This document shows, piece after piece, positions 9,270-20,379 of a stretch of 36,543 nucleotides of DNA (positions are counted from its first letter, which is position 1; each line of letters starts with the position of its first letter). The translations under genes and the position numbers were made by a program. The notes beneath the pieces were generated by a model. It did no database searches, was not told where the DNA came from, and saw only the letters and a program-made list of their open reading frames with translations. This DNA comes from Burkholderiaceae bacterium (GTDB lineage Bacteria; Pseudomonadota; Gammaproteobacteria; Burkholderiales; Burkholderiaceae_C). The DNA is taken from NCBI GenBank assembly GCA_017856435.1, contig JAFMFB010000024.1, positions 1 through 36,543 of the forward strand, read 5' to 3'.

Positions 9270-12200
9270 CAGCTGGCCTCGGCCATGGACACCGCCGACT
9301 CCATATCCACGGCCACGATGCGGGATACCCCCTGCTCCTGCATGGTCACGCCAATCAGCTGCTCAGCCATTTCCATGGCAATCTTGTTATGACTGATAAA
9401 GAGAAATTGCGTGCTTTTGCTCATGCTCGTCACCAGCTTGGAGTAGCGCTCGGTATTGGCATCGTCCAGGGGGGCATCCACCTCGTCAAGCAGACAGAAC
9501 GGTGCCGGATTGAGCTGGAAGATCGCAAACACCAGGGCAATCGCCGTCAGCGCCTTCTCTCCCCCTGAGAGCAGATGGATGGTCTGGTTGCGCTTGCCGG
9601 GCGGCTGCGCCATCACCTGCACGCCGGCGTCAAGAATCTCGTCACCCGTCATGATCAATTTAGCCTGACCACCCCCAAAGAGCTCTGGAAACATCTTGCC
9701 AAAATGCTGGTTGACGGTATTGAAGGTGCCACTCAACAATTCGCGGGTTTCGCCATCGATTTTGCGGATGGCGTCTTCCAGGGTGTTCATCGCCTCAGTC
9801 AGATCGGCTGACTGAGCGTCCAGAAAATGTTTGCGCTGCCTGGCATGGTCAAGCTCTTCCAGCGCCGCCAGGTTAACCGCTCCCAGCGCAGACACCTCTT
9901 TATGCAGTCGGTCGATCTCGCCCTGCAAGCCATTCAGGCGCACATTGCCCTCCTGGATGGACCGGGCCACCTGCTCCAGATCCGCCTGGGCATCGACCAG
10001 CAATTGGGAGTACTGCTCCAGCCCCAGCCTGGCGGCTTGCTCCTTGAGTTGGAAATCAGTAATTCGCTGGCGCAGCGGTTCAAGCTCACGTTCCACCTGA
10101 AGCCGGCGCTCATCACTGGCACGCAGTTTGGCAGTCAGGTCGTCGTAGTGGCTGCGCTTGGCCCCCAGGTCCTGTTCACGCTCAAGTTTTACGGCCAGGG
10201 CACTTTGCAAACCCGCCTGGGCAGCCGCGTCATTGAGCCGGGCCATTTCCTGGACGGTCAGATCCTTTTGCTCAGCCAAAGAAACTGACTGCTGGTCGGC
10301 GGTCTCGATAATGCGGGCAAGCTCGTCCCTCCTGGCCACCATGGTTCGCAGGGTGAAGGCTTCCTCCTGAGCTTGCAACTCAAGCTTGCGTTGCTGCTCG
10401 CGGCCTTCTGTCAACTGGCCTTCAGCGCCCAGCACCCGATCATCAAGCTGAGCGTGGCGCTCCTGGCTGTCGGCCAGTTGCATATCGAGCTCTTCAAACC
10501 GGGTGTTGTACTCGGTGCGTTTTGACTCGATGTCTTTGAGCTGGGTATTGACCTCGCCCAGATCCACATCAATCTGCTCGGCACGGGCACGCGCCTGTTC
10601 AGATTGTTGTTTCAGACGCAGGGTCTCGACCTCGAGATCGTGGGCACGGGTCTGCGCCTCGCTGGCCTCGCGACGTACGGCGACAAGGCGCTGTGAAATA
10701 TCGGCATACACCGCCTCGGCACGCACCAGGGCCAGTCGCGATTCCTCGCTGATCAGGACCTGGGCACGCAGTTGCTTTTCCAGATTTTCAATTTCCTGGG
10801 CACGGGCCAGCAAACCGGACTGTTCGGAGTCCTGGGCATAAAACGACACGCTGTGGGAAGTGACAGCGTGGCCATTCTTGACATAAATGACCTCACCCGG
10901 CTCAAGCATTTCACGCTGGGCCAGCGCTTGCTCAAGGCTGTCGGCCACATGGCACCCGTGCAGCCAATCTGACACAACTGCCTTGAGACCGGCCTCATTG
11001 ACCCTAAGCAGGTCAGCCAGTCGAGGTAAGTTGCCGGCTTTCTCTGGCAAGCCCGCCGCGGGGGCGGTGTAAAAGGCAAGCCTGGCAGGTGGGGCATCGG
11101 CAGCCAAAGGCTTGACCATATCGATCCGGCTGATTTCAAGTGCCCCAATTCGTTCGCGCAAGGCGGCTTCAAGGGCATTTTCCCAACCGGGTTCGGTGTG
11201 CAAGCGGGTCCAAAGCGCCTGCAGACTGTCCAGCCCATGTTTGGCCAGCCAGGGTTGCAGCTTTCCGTCGATCTTTACTTTGTCCTGCAGCGACTTGAGC
11301 GCCTCCAGACGCGCGGCCAGATCGGCGTGACGAACCGTCTCAGCGTTGACCACCTCCTGCTGGGATTTTCGGGCCATATCCAGCGCTGGCGCGTTTTCTT
11401 GCAGTTCCTGCAGCAGGTCTTGTGCCTGCTGTGCTGCCTGCGAGGCTTGCGACCATGCGTCCTGCAGCTGGCTAAGCCGGGATTCGTCGGGTGTCATCAG
11501 GGACTGACGGTCGGTTTGAAGCCGCTCCAGGCGAGATTGCAGCTGGCGCGACTGCTCATCCAGGCCACGCTGCTGGGCTGCCATCACTTGGATTTGCTGC
11601 TGTATCTGGGTCACCGCAGCGCGCTGCTCGCCCGAAGCCTGCTGAGCCAGACGCAACGCTTGCTCCAAATCTGGCAACAACTGGGCTTGTTGAGCAATCT
11701 GTGCCGCAAATTGAAGATTTTTTTCTTCGCCAGCCGCCGCCTGCTCGGCCAGAGTCTGGGTTTCAAGCTGCGCGTCACTTTTGCGGGCTGTCCACTGAGC
11801 CGCCTGTTCGGCCAGACTGGCCAGACGCTCCTGGGCCCGTTGCCGGCCTTCCACCACAAAACGGATTTCAGTTTCCAGGCGACCGACCTCGGCGGTTGCG
11901 TCATACAGCTTGCCCTGCGCCTGGTTGACCTCGTCACCTGCGCCGTAATGAGCCTGGCGGATGGTTTCCAGGTCCGCCTCGATCTGACGCAAATTTGCCA
12001 CCCGTGCATCCAGTTCGATGACCGCTTTTTCGCCCTCCTGATGAATCCGGCCCTGGTCAGTCTCTGCCTCTGATCGCTTGAGAAACCAGAGCTGATGCTG
12101 TTTGAGCGTCATATCGGCTTGCAAAGCATTGAACTGCTGTGCCACTTCGGCCTGCTTTTCAAGCTTTTCCAGATTGGCGCTGAGTTCACGCAGGATATCT

Positions 12201-12784
12201 TCAACCCGGGTCAGGTTTTCACGTGTGTCCGACAAACGATTCTCGGTTTCACGCCGACGCTCCTTGTATTTGGAAACACCCGCAGCCTCTTCCAGAAACA
12301 GCCGCAACTCCTCGGGCCTGGACTCGATGATGCGGCTAATTGTTCCCTGCCCGATGATGGCGTAGGCACGGGGACCCAGGCCGGTACCCAGAAACACATC
12401 CTGCACATCGCGACGTCTGACCGGCTGGTTGTTGATGTAGTAGCTGGAAGTGCCATCACGGGTCAGCACCCGCTTGACCGCAATTTCGGCAAATTGGCTC
12501 CACTGCCCGCCAGCACGATGATCGGCATTGTCAAAAACCAGCTCGACGCTGGCACGACTGGCAGGCTTGCGGCTGTTGGTGCCATTGAAGATGACATCCT
12601 GCATGGATTCACCACGCAACTCGCTGGCGCGGCTTTCACCCAAGACCCAGCGTACCGCGTCCATGATGTTCGATTTACCACAACCATTGGGACCCACGAC
12701 GCCAACCAGTTGTCCGGGTAACAGGAAGTTGGTCGGCTCGACAAATGACTTGAACCCTGAAAGTTTGATCGAGGAAAGGCGCAC
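9269..12784 (-). CDS. smc: chromosome partition/condensation protein SMC
   Basis: Structural maintenance of chromosomes ATPase, 1171 residues. The N-terminal head starts RLSSIKLSGFKSFVEP and has Walker A GPNGCGKSN near residues 31-39. Two long coiled coils (about 165-490 and 670-1010), rich in Gln, Ala, Glu and Arg, flank a hinge near residues 505-660. The C-terminal head has the signature LSGGEKALTAIAL near 1070 and Walker B/D-loop LLDEVDAPLDDANTERY. It works as a dimer with ScpA/ScpB in chromosome organisation; no scp genes are in the window. The start is GTG at 12784 because the N-terminus there matches the family and no ATG lies just upstream. First gene of the smc-zipA-ligA run, divergent from dapC across 100 bp. 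Confidence 0.97.
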   Translation of the reverse strand: MRLSSIKLSGFKSFVEPTNFLLPGQLVGVVGPNGCGKSNIMDAVRWVLGESRASELRGESMQDVIFNGTNSRKPASRASVELVFDNADHRAGGQWSQFAEIAVKRVLTRDGTSSYYINNQPVRRRDVQDVFLGTGLGPRAYAIIGQGTISRIIESRPEELRLFLEEAAGVSKYKERRRETENRLSDTRENLTRVEDILRELSANLEKLEKQAEVAQQFNALQADMTLKQHQLWFLKRSEAETDQGRIHQEGEKAVIELDARVANLRQIEADLETIRQAHYGAGDEVNQAQGKLYDATAEVGRLETEIRFVVEGRQRAQERLASLAEQAAQWTARKSDAQLETQTLAEQAAAGEEKNLQFAAQIAQQAQLLPDLEQALRLAQQASGEQRAAVTQIQQQIQVMAAQQRGLDEQSRQLQSRLERLQTDRQSLMTPDESRLSQLQDAWSQASQAAQQAQDLLQELQENAPALDMARKSQQEVVNAETVRHADLAARLEALKSLQDKVKIDGKLQPWLAKHGLDSLQALWTRLHTEPGWENALEAALRERIGALEISRIDMVKPLAADAPPARLAFYTAPAAGLPEKAGNLPRLADLLRVNEAGLKAVVSDWLHGCHVADSLEQALAQREMLEPGEVIYVKNGHAVTSHSVSFYAQDSEQSGLLARAQEIENLEKQLRAQVLISEESRLALVRAEAVYADISQRLVAVRREASEAQTRAHDLEVETLRLKQQSEQARARAEQIDVDLGEVNTQLKDIESKRTEYNTRFEELDMQLADSQERHAQLDDRVLGAEGQLTEGREQQRKLELQAQEEAFTLRTMVARRDELARIIETADQQSVSLAEQKDLTVQEMARLNDAAAQAGLQSALAVKLEREQDLGAKRSHYDDLTAKLRASDERRLQVERELEPLRQRITDFQLKEQAARLGLEQYSQLLVDAQADLEQVARSIQEGNVRLNGLQGEIDRLHKEVSALGAVNLAALEELDHARQRKHFLDAQSADLTEAMNTLEDAIRKIDGETRELLSGTFNTVNQHFGKMFPELFGGGQAKLIMTGDEILDAGVQVMAQPPGKRNQTIHLLSGGEKALTAIALVFAIFQLNPAPFCLLDEVDAPLDDANTERYSKLVTSMSKSTQFLFISHNKIAMEMAEQLIGVTMQEQGVSRIVAVDMESAVSMAEAS

Positions 12785-12818
12785 GGGGAATCTAACTTAT
12801 TGATTTGATTGCAAATTG

Positions 12819-12836
12819 CAGTTCAAAACAGAACTG
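12819..12836. promoter_or_regulatory. operator-like dyad between smc and dapC
   Basis: A perfect dyad CAGTTC-N6-GAACTG lies 35 bp upstream of the smc start and 48 bp upstream of the dapC start, within the shared divergent control region. An adjacent 11-nt near-palindrome (TGCAAATTGCA, 12810-12820) abuts it. The spacing fits a dimeric regulator that could act on both genes. No known operator consensus is matched with confidence. Confidence 0.3.
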
Positions 12837-12884
12837 ATCCAGGCTTGATGATACCGTGACCGCAGCACCGGATAATGTGGGCCC

Positions 12885-14087
12885 ATGAACCCAAATCTTT
12901 CCCGCCTTCAGCCCTACCCGTTTGAGCGACTTCGTCAGCTTTTTGCAGGAATTACCCCCAACCCCGCTTACCGCCCGATCAGTCTGGGCATCGGTGAACC
13001 CAAGCACGCCACGCCCGCTCTTGTCACCGAGGCCCTGGTGAACAACCTTTCGGGTTTGTCCACCTATCCGGCCACTGGCGGTGAAGCCGCCTTCAAGCAG
13101 GCGGTCTGCCGTTGGCTGGAGCGGCGATACGGCGTAGTGGCCAACCCGGGCAGCCAGGTGCTTCCCGTCACCGGATCGCGCGAAGCCCTTTTCGCGCTAA
13201 CCCAGGCCGTGGTGGACAGCAGCCGTCCCGGTGCCACCGTGATCTGCCCCAACCCCTTCTATCAGATCTACGAAGGAGCGGCCCTGCTGGCAGGCGCCCA
13301 GGTTCACTATGTGGCCAGTGACCCTGCAAGGAACTTTGCCATCGACTGGGACAGCGTACCCACTGAGGTCTGGCAACGCACGCAGCTGATCTTTGTCTGC
13401 TCGCCGGGGAACCCTACCGGCGCCGTGATGCCGCTAGAGGAATGGCGCAAATTGTTTGAGCTGAGCGACCAACATGGCTTTGTGATCGCCTCGGACGAGT
13501 GCTACAGCGAAATCTATTTTCGCGACGAGCCGCCACTGGGCAGCCTGCAGGCCGCTGTCAAACTCGGCCGCCATGATTTTCGCAATCTGATCGCCCTGAC
13601 CAGCCTGTCTAAGCGCAGCAATGTGCCCGGCATGCGCAGTGGTTTTGTGGCTGGGAATGCTGAGCTGATCAAGCAATTCCTGCTCTACCGCACCTACCAC
13701 GGTTGCGCGATGAGTACCGTGGTTCAGGCTGCCAGCATAGCGGCCTGGGGTGATGAGCAGCATGTCATTGACAACCGCGACCAGTACCGCAGCAAGTTCA
13801 ACGCGGTTACGCCAATGCTGGCAGGCATCCTTGATGTGGCTTTGCCCGATGCCGCCTTTTATCTATGGGCTGGCGTGAAGCAATGTTGTGCTGGCAGCGA
13901 CACTGAATTCGCCCGTGCGCTCTACGCTCACTACAATGTCACTGTTCTGCCCGGCAGCTATCTGGCACGTGAGGTTGGCGGCCTTAACCCTGGGGCAGGT
14001 CGAATTCGCATGGCTTTGGTAGCAGAAACTGCTGAATGCGTGGAAGCCGCCGAGCGCATCGTCCAATTTGTCAAATCCATAACCTGA
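12885..14087 (+). CDS. dapC: succinyldiaminopimelate transaminase DapC
   Basis: Pyridoxal-phosphate aminotransferase of fold type I, 400 residues, converting N-succinyl-2-amino-6-ketopimelate to N-succinyl-LL-diaminopimelate in the lysine/meso-DAP route. It starts [19 protein letters not shown], with [10 protein letters not shown] near residues 36-45, the substrate/PLP region [16 protein letters not shown] near 171-187, DECYSEIYF near 204-212, and the Schiff-base lysine in [16 protein letters not shown] near 236-251. Many class I aminotransferases look alike; DapC is favoured because it is followed directly by dapD (10-nt gap) and then by dapE, the enzymes before and after it in the succinylase branch. 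The ATG is the first in the frame and matches the family's N-terminus. Confidence 0.94.
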   Translation: MNPNLSRLQPYPFERLRQLFAGITPNPAYRPISLGIGEPKHATPALVTEALVNNLSGLSTYPATGGEAAFKQAVCRWLERRYGVVANPGSQVLPVTGSREALFALTQAVVDSSRPGATVICPNPFYQIYEGAALLAGAQVHYVASDPARNFAIDWDSVPTEVWQRTQLIFVCSPGNPTGAVMPLEEWRKLFELSDQHGFVIASDECYSEIYFRDEPPLGSLQAAVKLGRHDFRNLIALTSLSKRSNVPGMRSGFVAGNAELIKQFLLYRTYHGCAMSTVVQAASIAAWGDEQHVIDNRDQYRSKFNAVTPMLAGILDVALPDAAFYLWAGVKQCCAGSDTEFARALYAHYNVTVLPGSYLAREVGGLNPGAGRIRMALVAETAECVEAAERIVQFVKSIT

Positions 14088-14097
14088 GAAATCCTTC

Positions 14098-14922
14098 ATG
14101 ACTCAACAACTGCAACAGATCATAGATGCTGCGTGGGAGAACCGCGCCAACATTTCCACCAAGAGTGCCCCCAAGGATGTTTCCGATGCGGTCGAACATG
14201 TGATCAATGAACTCAACACAGGCCGTCTTCGCGTGGCGACCCGCCAGGGCGTGGGACAGTGGACTGTTCATCAATGGGTGAAAAAGGCCGTCTTGCTCTC
14301 ATTTCGATTGCGTGACAATGAAGTGATCAAGGCCGGTGATCTTGGTTTTTACGACAAGGTTCAAACCAAGTTTTCCCATTTGTCGGCCGAAAAAATGGCG
14401 GCCACGGGTGTTCGAGTCGTTCCGCCCGCAGTCGCTCGGCGCGGCAGCTACGTCGCCAAAGGCGCGATCTTGATGCCCTCCTATGTCAACATAGGCGCTT
14501 ATGTCGACGAAAACACCATGGTGGACACCTGGGCCACGGTTGGATCGTGCGCTCAGATTGGAAAGAATGTTCACCTCTCTGGGGGGGTGGGCATTGGCGG
14601 GGTTCTGGAACCCGTGCAAGCCGGGCCAACCATCATTGAAGACAACTGCTTCATCGGGGCACGCTCGGAAATCGTTGAAGGCGTTGTGATTGAAGAAAAT
14701 TCAGTCATCTCCATGGGTGTGTACATCGGTCAGAGCACCAAGATTTATGACCGTGCTACTGGCGAGGTTCACTATGGCCGCGTACCAGCCGGTTCGGTCG
14801 TGGTCTCTGGCAACCTGCCCAGTGCTGATGGCAAATACAGCTTGTACTGTGCGGTGATTGTCAAGAGGGTGGATGCTCAGACCCGAGCCAAGACCAGTCT
14901 CAACGATCTGCTGCGGGACTGA
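14098..14922 (+). CDS. dapD: 2,3,4,5-tetrahydropyridine-2,6-dicarboxylate N-succinyltransferase DapD
   Basis: Transfers succinyl from succinyl-CoA to tetrahydrodipicolinate, the committed step of the succinylase branch to meso-DAP and lysine. It has 274 residues, exactly the usual size. The N-terminal helical domain (about 1-100) includes [21 protein letters not shown]. It is followed by a left-handed parallel beta-helix of hexapeptide repeats (about 108-230), such as [32 protein letters not shown] and [15 protein letters not shown], then a C-terminal strand region that completes the trimer. It begins 10 nt after dapC and is part of the same operon. The next gene, pilU, starts 79 nt downstream. 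Confidence 0.97.
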   Translation: MTQQLQQIIDAAWENRANISTKSAPKDVSDAVEHVINELNTGRLRVATRQGVGQWTVHQWVKKAVLLSFRLRDNEVIKAGDLGFYDKVQTKFSHLSAEKMAATGVRVVPPAVARRGSYVAKGAILMPSYVNIGAYVDENTMVDTWATVGSCAQIGKNVHLSGGVGIGGVLEPVQAGPTIIEDNCFIGARSEIVEGVVIEENSVISMGVYIGQSTKIYDRATGEVHYGRVPAGSVVVSGNLPSADGKYSLYCAVIVKRVDAQTRAKTSLNDLLRD

Positions 14923-14940
14923 CTGGCTTTTGGGCTGCAC

Positions 14941-14987
14941 CCTCAGATTGCATGAACATGGATTGGACCAGGGATTTACGTCTGAGG
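14941..14987 (+). repeat. inverted repeat in the dapD-pilU gap
   Basis: A perfect 7-bp inverted repeat CCTCAGA (14941-14947) and TCTGAGG (14981-14987) with a 33-nt loop. The right arm contains GAGG, 14 nt upstream of the pilU ATG and next to a GGGG that could be the ribosome-binding site, so pairing could affect pilU translation. This is inference from position alone. Confidence 0.3.
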
Positions 14988-15001
14988 AATGGGGTTGAAG
15001 C

Positions 15002-16162
15002 ATGAGCAACAACGGCACCATGGAGAAAATCCTTCGCCTGATGGCTGAAAAGAAAGCCTCGGATGTCTATATCTCTTCCAATTCACCGGTTCTGATCAAA
15101 ATACAAGGCAACTGTGTACCGATCAACAACCAGCTCTTGCCGGTTGATGCGCCCCGCAAACTGCTGGCGGAGATCCTTACCCCTGAGCAATTGAACGAGC
15201 TCGACACCCAGAACGAGCTCAACATCGGCATTCCCATGCAGGGCATCGGGCGCTTCCGGCTCAGCGCCATGCATCAGCGTGGCTCGGTGGCGGCTGTGTT
15301 TCGCTACGTCTCTGGAGAAATTCCGGAACTCGGCAGTTTGTCAGTCCCCAAGATTTTGGGTGATCTGATCATGGAAAAGCATGGTCTGATCCTGATGGTC
15401 GGCTCCACCGGCGCAGGCAAGAGCACTACCCTGGCCGCCATGATCAATCACCGCAATCATCAGACCGCCGGCCATATTCTGACCATCGAAGACCCGATTG
15501 AATTTCTGTTCAAAAATGACAAGTCGGTAATCAACCAGCGCGAAATCCGAACCGATACCGAGTCGCTCAACACGGCCCTGCGCAACGCCCTGCGTCAGGC
15601 CCCGGATGTCATCATGATCGGAGAAATCCGGGACCGAGAGACCATGTCCGCGGCCATGGCCTATGCCCAGTCAGGCCACCTGTGTCTGGCGACCCTGCAT
15701 GCCAACAACAGTTATCAGGCCTTGAACCGGATCCTGAGCTTCTATCCGGTAGAAGTGCGCCCGGCCATGCTCAACGACCTGGCCAATTCACTTCGCGCCA
15801 TCACCTCGCAACGTCTGCTGCGCACCATCAAGGGTGAACGTGCCCCTGCCGTGGAAGTCCTGATCAACACCCGACTGATTGCCGAATTGATTGAAAAAGG
15901 TGATTTCTTTGGCGTCAAGGAAGCCTTGGAAAAGTCGATGGCTGAAGGATCTCAAACCTTTGAGCAGGATATTGCCCGCCTGATCACCCAAGGCATCGTG
16001 AACCGCACCGAGGGCCTGGCCAATGCCGATTCGCCCAACAATCTGATGTGGCGTCTGGAAAACGATTTCAAAGGCAATGCCCAATATCCGAACGAAGGCA
16101 CGGGTGCTGCCGGACCGGATTCGCCTTCGTTTGATGGCATCACCCTGGATAAACAAAACTGA
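15002..16162 (+). CDS. pilU: type IV pilus retraction ATPase, PilU type
   Basis: Hexameric secretion-type ATPase of the PilT/PilU branch, 386 residues, which assists PilT in depolymerising type IV pili at the inner membrane. The N-terminal PAS-like domain covers about 1-110. Walker A is GSTGAGKST (134-142). The Asp box contains IEDPIEFLF. Walker B is DVIMIGEIRD (202-211) and the His box is LATLHANN (about 229-236). The C-terminus contains NADSPNNLM, matching the HADSPNDLR motif of P. aeruginosa PilU rather than the AIRNLF-type end of PilT, which favours PilU. An ATG at 15020 aligns better with the PilU N-terminus, but the one at 15002 has the better upstream GGGG. No other pilus gene is nearby; it lies between dapD and dapE (dapE begins 9 nt downstream). 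Confidence 0.88.
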   Translation: MSNNGTMEKILRLMAEKKASDVYISSNSPVLIKIQGNCVPINNQLLPVDAPRKLLAEILTPEQLNELDTQNELNIGIPMQGIGRFRLSAMHQRGSVAAVFRYVSGEIPELGSLSVPKILGDLIMEKHGLILMVGSTGAGKSTTLAAMINHRNHQTAGHILTIEDPIEFLFKNDKSVINQREIRTDTESLNTALRNALRQAPDVIMIGEIRDRETMSAAMAYAQSGHLCLATLHANNSYQALNRILSFYPVEVRPAMLNDLANSLRAITSQRLLRTIKGERAPAVEVLINTRLIAELIEKGDFFGVKEALEKSMAEGSQTFEQDIARLITQGIVNRTEGLANADSPNNLMWRLENDFKGNAQYPNEGTGAAGPDSPSFDGITLDKQN

Positions 16163-18240
<2,078 letters not shown>

Positions 18241-18266
18241 CCTTCCCTGCGGCCTTTAAACCAGAC

Positions 18267-20240
18267 ATGATCAGCCTCAAGAATGTCACCCTGCGCCGAG
18301 GCGCCAAGGTCATCCTAGACATGGCGTCGGCCACCATCAATCCAGGTGAAAAGGTTGGCCTGGTAGGGCGCAACGGGGCTGGCAAGTCGACCTTGTTCGC
18401 CTTGCTCAACGGTTCCCTGCACGAGGACGGGGGTGAATGTCTGATGCCAGGCTGGCGTCTGGCCCAGGTGTCACAAGACATGCCCGAGAGTCGTGACAGC
18501 GCAACCGATTTCGTGATTGCCGGCGATACACGCCTGATGGATGCCCAGGATGAGGTCAAGTTGGCCGAGTCCTGCGGGGATGGCGAGCGGATGGCCCACG
18601 CCTACACCGCCTTGCATGACGCTGGGTCGCATGACGCCCGGGCACGCGCGCAGGCCCTGATTCTGGGCCTGGGCTTCAGGAGCACAGAACTGGAGCAGCC
18701 AGTCAGCAGCTTTTCGGGCGGTTGGCGTATGCGCCTGCAACTGGCCCGGGCATTGATGTGCCCCAGTGATCTGCTGTTGCTGGACGAGCCGACCAACCAC
18801 CTGGACCTGGACGCCCTGGTCTGGCTGGAAGGCTGGCTGCAGCGCTACCCCGGCACCTTGCTGGTGATCAGCCACGACCGGGAATTTCTTGATGCGGTGA
18901 CACGGGTGACCCTGCATATCGAAAACGCACAACTCAGGCGGTATGGCGGCAACTACAGCCGTTTTGAGGAGATGCGTGCCGAGGCCCTGACGCAACAACA
19001 ACAGGCCTATGCCCGGCAGCAGGACAAGATTGCACACCTGCAAAAGTTCATTGACAGATTCAAGGCCAAGGCCACCAAGGCCCGGCAGGCGCAAAGCCGC
19101 GTCAAAGCCCTGGAGCGGATGGAAAAAATCGCGCCAGTCCTGGCCGAGGCCGAGTTCACCTTCGAATTTACCGAACCCAATACCCTGCCCAACCCCATGC
19201 TATCGATGCAGGATGTGAGCTGCGGCTACCCAGGTGCTGGCGTTCTGCCCTTGGACAACGACAGTTTGTCGGGCCGGTCAAAACCAGAACCGGTCGTGGT
19301 TGTCAGCCAGCTGAACCGATCGGTCCTGGCCGGACAACGCATCGGCATCCTGGGCGCCAACGGCCAGGGCAAATCGACCGTGGTCAAGACCATTGCGCAC
19401 GTGCTGGCACCGCTCGGCGGCAAATTGATCGAAGGCAAGGGCTTGCGGATTGGTTATTTTGCCCAGCAGGAGCTCGATGTTCTTCGGTCACAGGATACGC
19501 CCCTGGAACACCTGATTCGACTGGCGCGCGAGACCGAGCAGGCGGGCGCCCTGATTGGCCAACTGACCCGCGAACAAGACCTTAGAACCTTTCTTGGCAG
19601 CTTCAACTTCACTGGTGATCAGGTCAAGCAGGCTGTTGGCAGCATGAGTGGTGGTGAAAAGGCCCGCCTGGTGCTGGCCATGCTGGTGTGGCAGCGCCCT
19701 AACCTCTTGTTGCTGGATGAACCCACCAATCACCTGGATCTGGCTACGCGCGAGGCACTTTCGGTAGCGCTCAATGAGTTTGAAGGCACGGTGATGCTGG
19801 TCAGCCATGACCGGGCCCTGCTGCGAGCCGTGTGTGATGAATTCTGGCTGGTGTCCGAGGGTTCGGTACAGCCCTTTGACGGCGACCTGGAGGATTACCA
19901 GCGCTACCTGATCGACCAGGCCCGACGCAGACGTGAGGCCATTCGGCCAGTGCCGCAGCACAGCCAAACGCCTGAGTCACCGGCTAACCCGGCAAACCCG
20001 ACCTCCAAGCCCGCCCGTAGCAACAACCGCACCCAGGCCATGAAGAAAGAGCTGGCTCAACTCGATGATCGGCTGCAGACTTTGGGTCATCAAAAGGCCT
20101 CCCTGGAAGAAACGCTCTCAGGCGCCAGCCTGTCGGTCGATCAGGCGACCGAACTGAGTCAGCGCTTTGAACAGATTGCACTGGAGCTGCAACAGGCAGA
20201 AGAACGCTGGCTTGAACTCTCGGCTGAACTGGAGACCTGA
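18267..20240 (+). CDS. ABC-F family ATPase, YheS-like
   Basis: Soluble ABC-F protein of 657 residues with two nucleotide-binding domains and no membrane domain; such proteins act on ribosomes. NBD1 has GRNGAGKST (34-42), the signature FSGGWRMRLQLARAL and LLLLDEPTNHLDL. The interdomain linker (about 240-310, with KAKATKARQAQSRVKALERME) is the ABC-F arm region. NBD2 has GANGQGKST (363-371), MSGGEKARLVLAML and a second LLLDEPTNHLDL. The C-terminal charged helical tail (about 565-657) matches YheS. An oddity is roughly 25 extra residues in NBD2 between SCGYPG and LNRSVLAGQ compared with E. coli YheS. The ATG at 18267 matches the family start; a TTG at 18237 overlapping the prmB stop is less likely. 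Starts 26 nt after prmB. Confidence 0.9.
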   Translation: MISLKNVTLRRGAKVILDMASATINPGEKVGLVGRNGAGKSTLFALLNGSLHEDGGECLMPGWRLAQVSQDMPESRDSATDFVIAGDTRLMDAQDEVKLAESCGDGERMAHAYTALHDAGSHDARARAQALILGLGFRSTELEQPVSSFSGGWRMRLQLARALMCPSDLLLLDEPTNHLDLDALVWLEGWLQRYPGTLLVISHDREFLDAVTRVTLHIENAQLRRYGGNYSRFEEMRAEALTQQQQAYARQQDKIAHLQKFIDRFKAKATKARQAQSRVKALERMEKIAPVLAEAEFTFEFTEPNTLPNPMLSMQDVSCGYPGAGVLPLDNDSLSGRSKPEPVVVVSQLNRSVLAGQRIGILGANGQGKSTVVKTIAHVLAPLGGKLIEGKGLRIGYFAQQELDVLRSQDTPLEHLIRLARETEQAGALIGQLTREQDLRTFLGSFNFTGDQVKQAVGSMSGGEKARLVLAMLVWQRPNLLLLDEPTNHLDLATREALSVALNEFEGTVMLVSHDRALLRAVCDEFWLVSEGSVQPFDGDLEDYQRYLIDQARRRREAIRPVPQHSQTPESPANPANPTSKPARSNNRTQAMKKELAQLDDRLQTLGHQKASLEETLSGASLSVDQATELSQRFEQIALELQQAEERWLELSAELET

Positions 20241-20262
20241 ATCCAACGCAGCCGCCTGCCCG

Positions 20263-20322
20263 AGGTCACGCAGGGTCACGCCAGGTCGTGCCAGTTCATG
20301 CCAGTGCATATCAGGTGTGGCC
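20263..20322. repeat. six degenerate direct repeats of about 10 bp
   Basis: Reading on the plus strand the tract divides into units AGGTCACGC, AGGGTCACGCC, AGGTCGTGCC, AGTTCATGCC, AGTGCATATC and AGGTGTGGCC (9, 11, 10, 10, 10, 10 nt). All begin AGG or AGT/AGTT, and most end in GCC. The first four are closely related and the last two are weak. The tract lies between the convergent ABC-F gene and bdhA. The 10-bp spacing puts similar sequence on the same helical face. Decay from a short tandem array or a regulatory site are both possible. Confidence 0.45.
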
Positions 20323-20379
20323 GGCACACTAGCTCTGGTTGTGAACTAGCGACCCCCTTTGACACAACCGGACACGCCG

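Noticed and set aside
11198-12073. Long plus-strand open frame opposite smc
   Set aside because: It is a reverse-strand shadow of the smc coiled-coil region; the composition (Leu- and Gln-rich) mirrors the real gene and no family resemblance is seen.
12871-12876. GATAAT as a -10 box for dapC
   Set aside because: It ends only 8 nt before the ATG and has no -35 at 16-18 nt; it would require a leaderless transcript, for which there is no other support.
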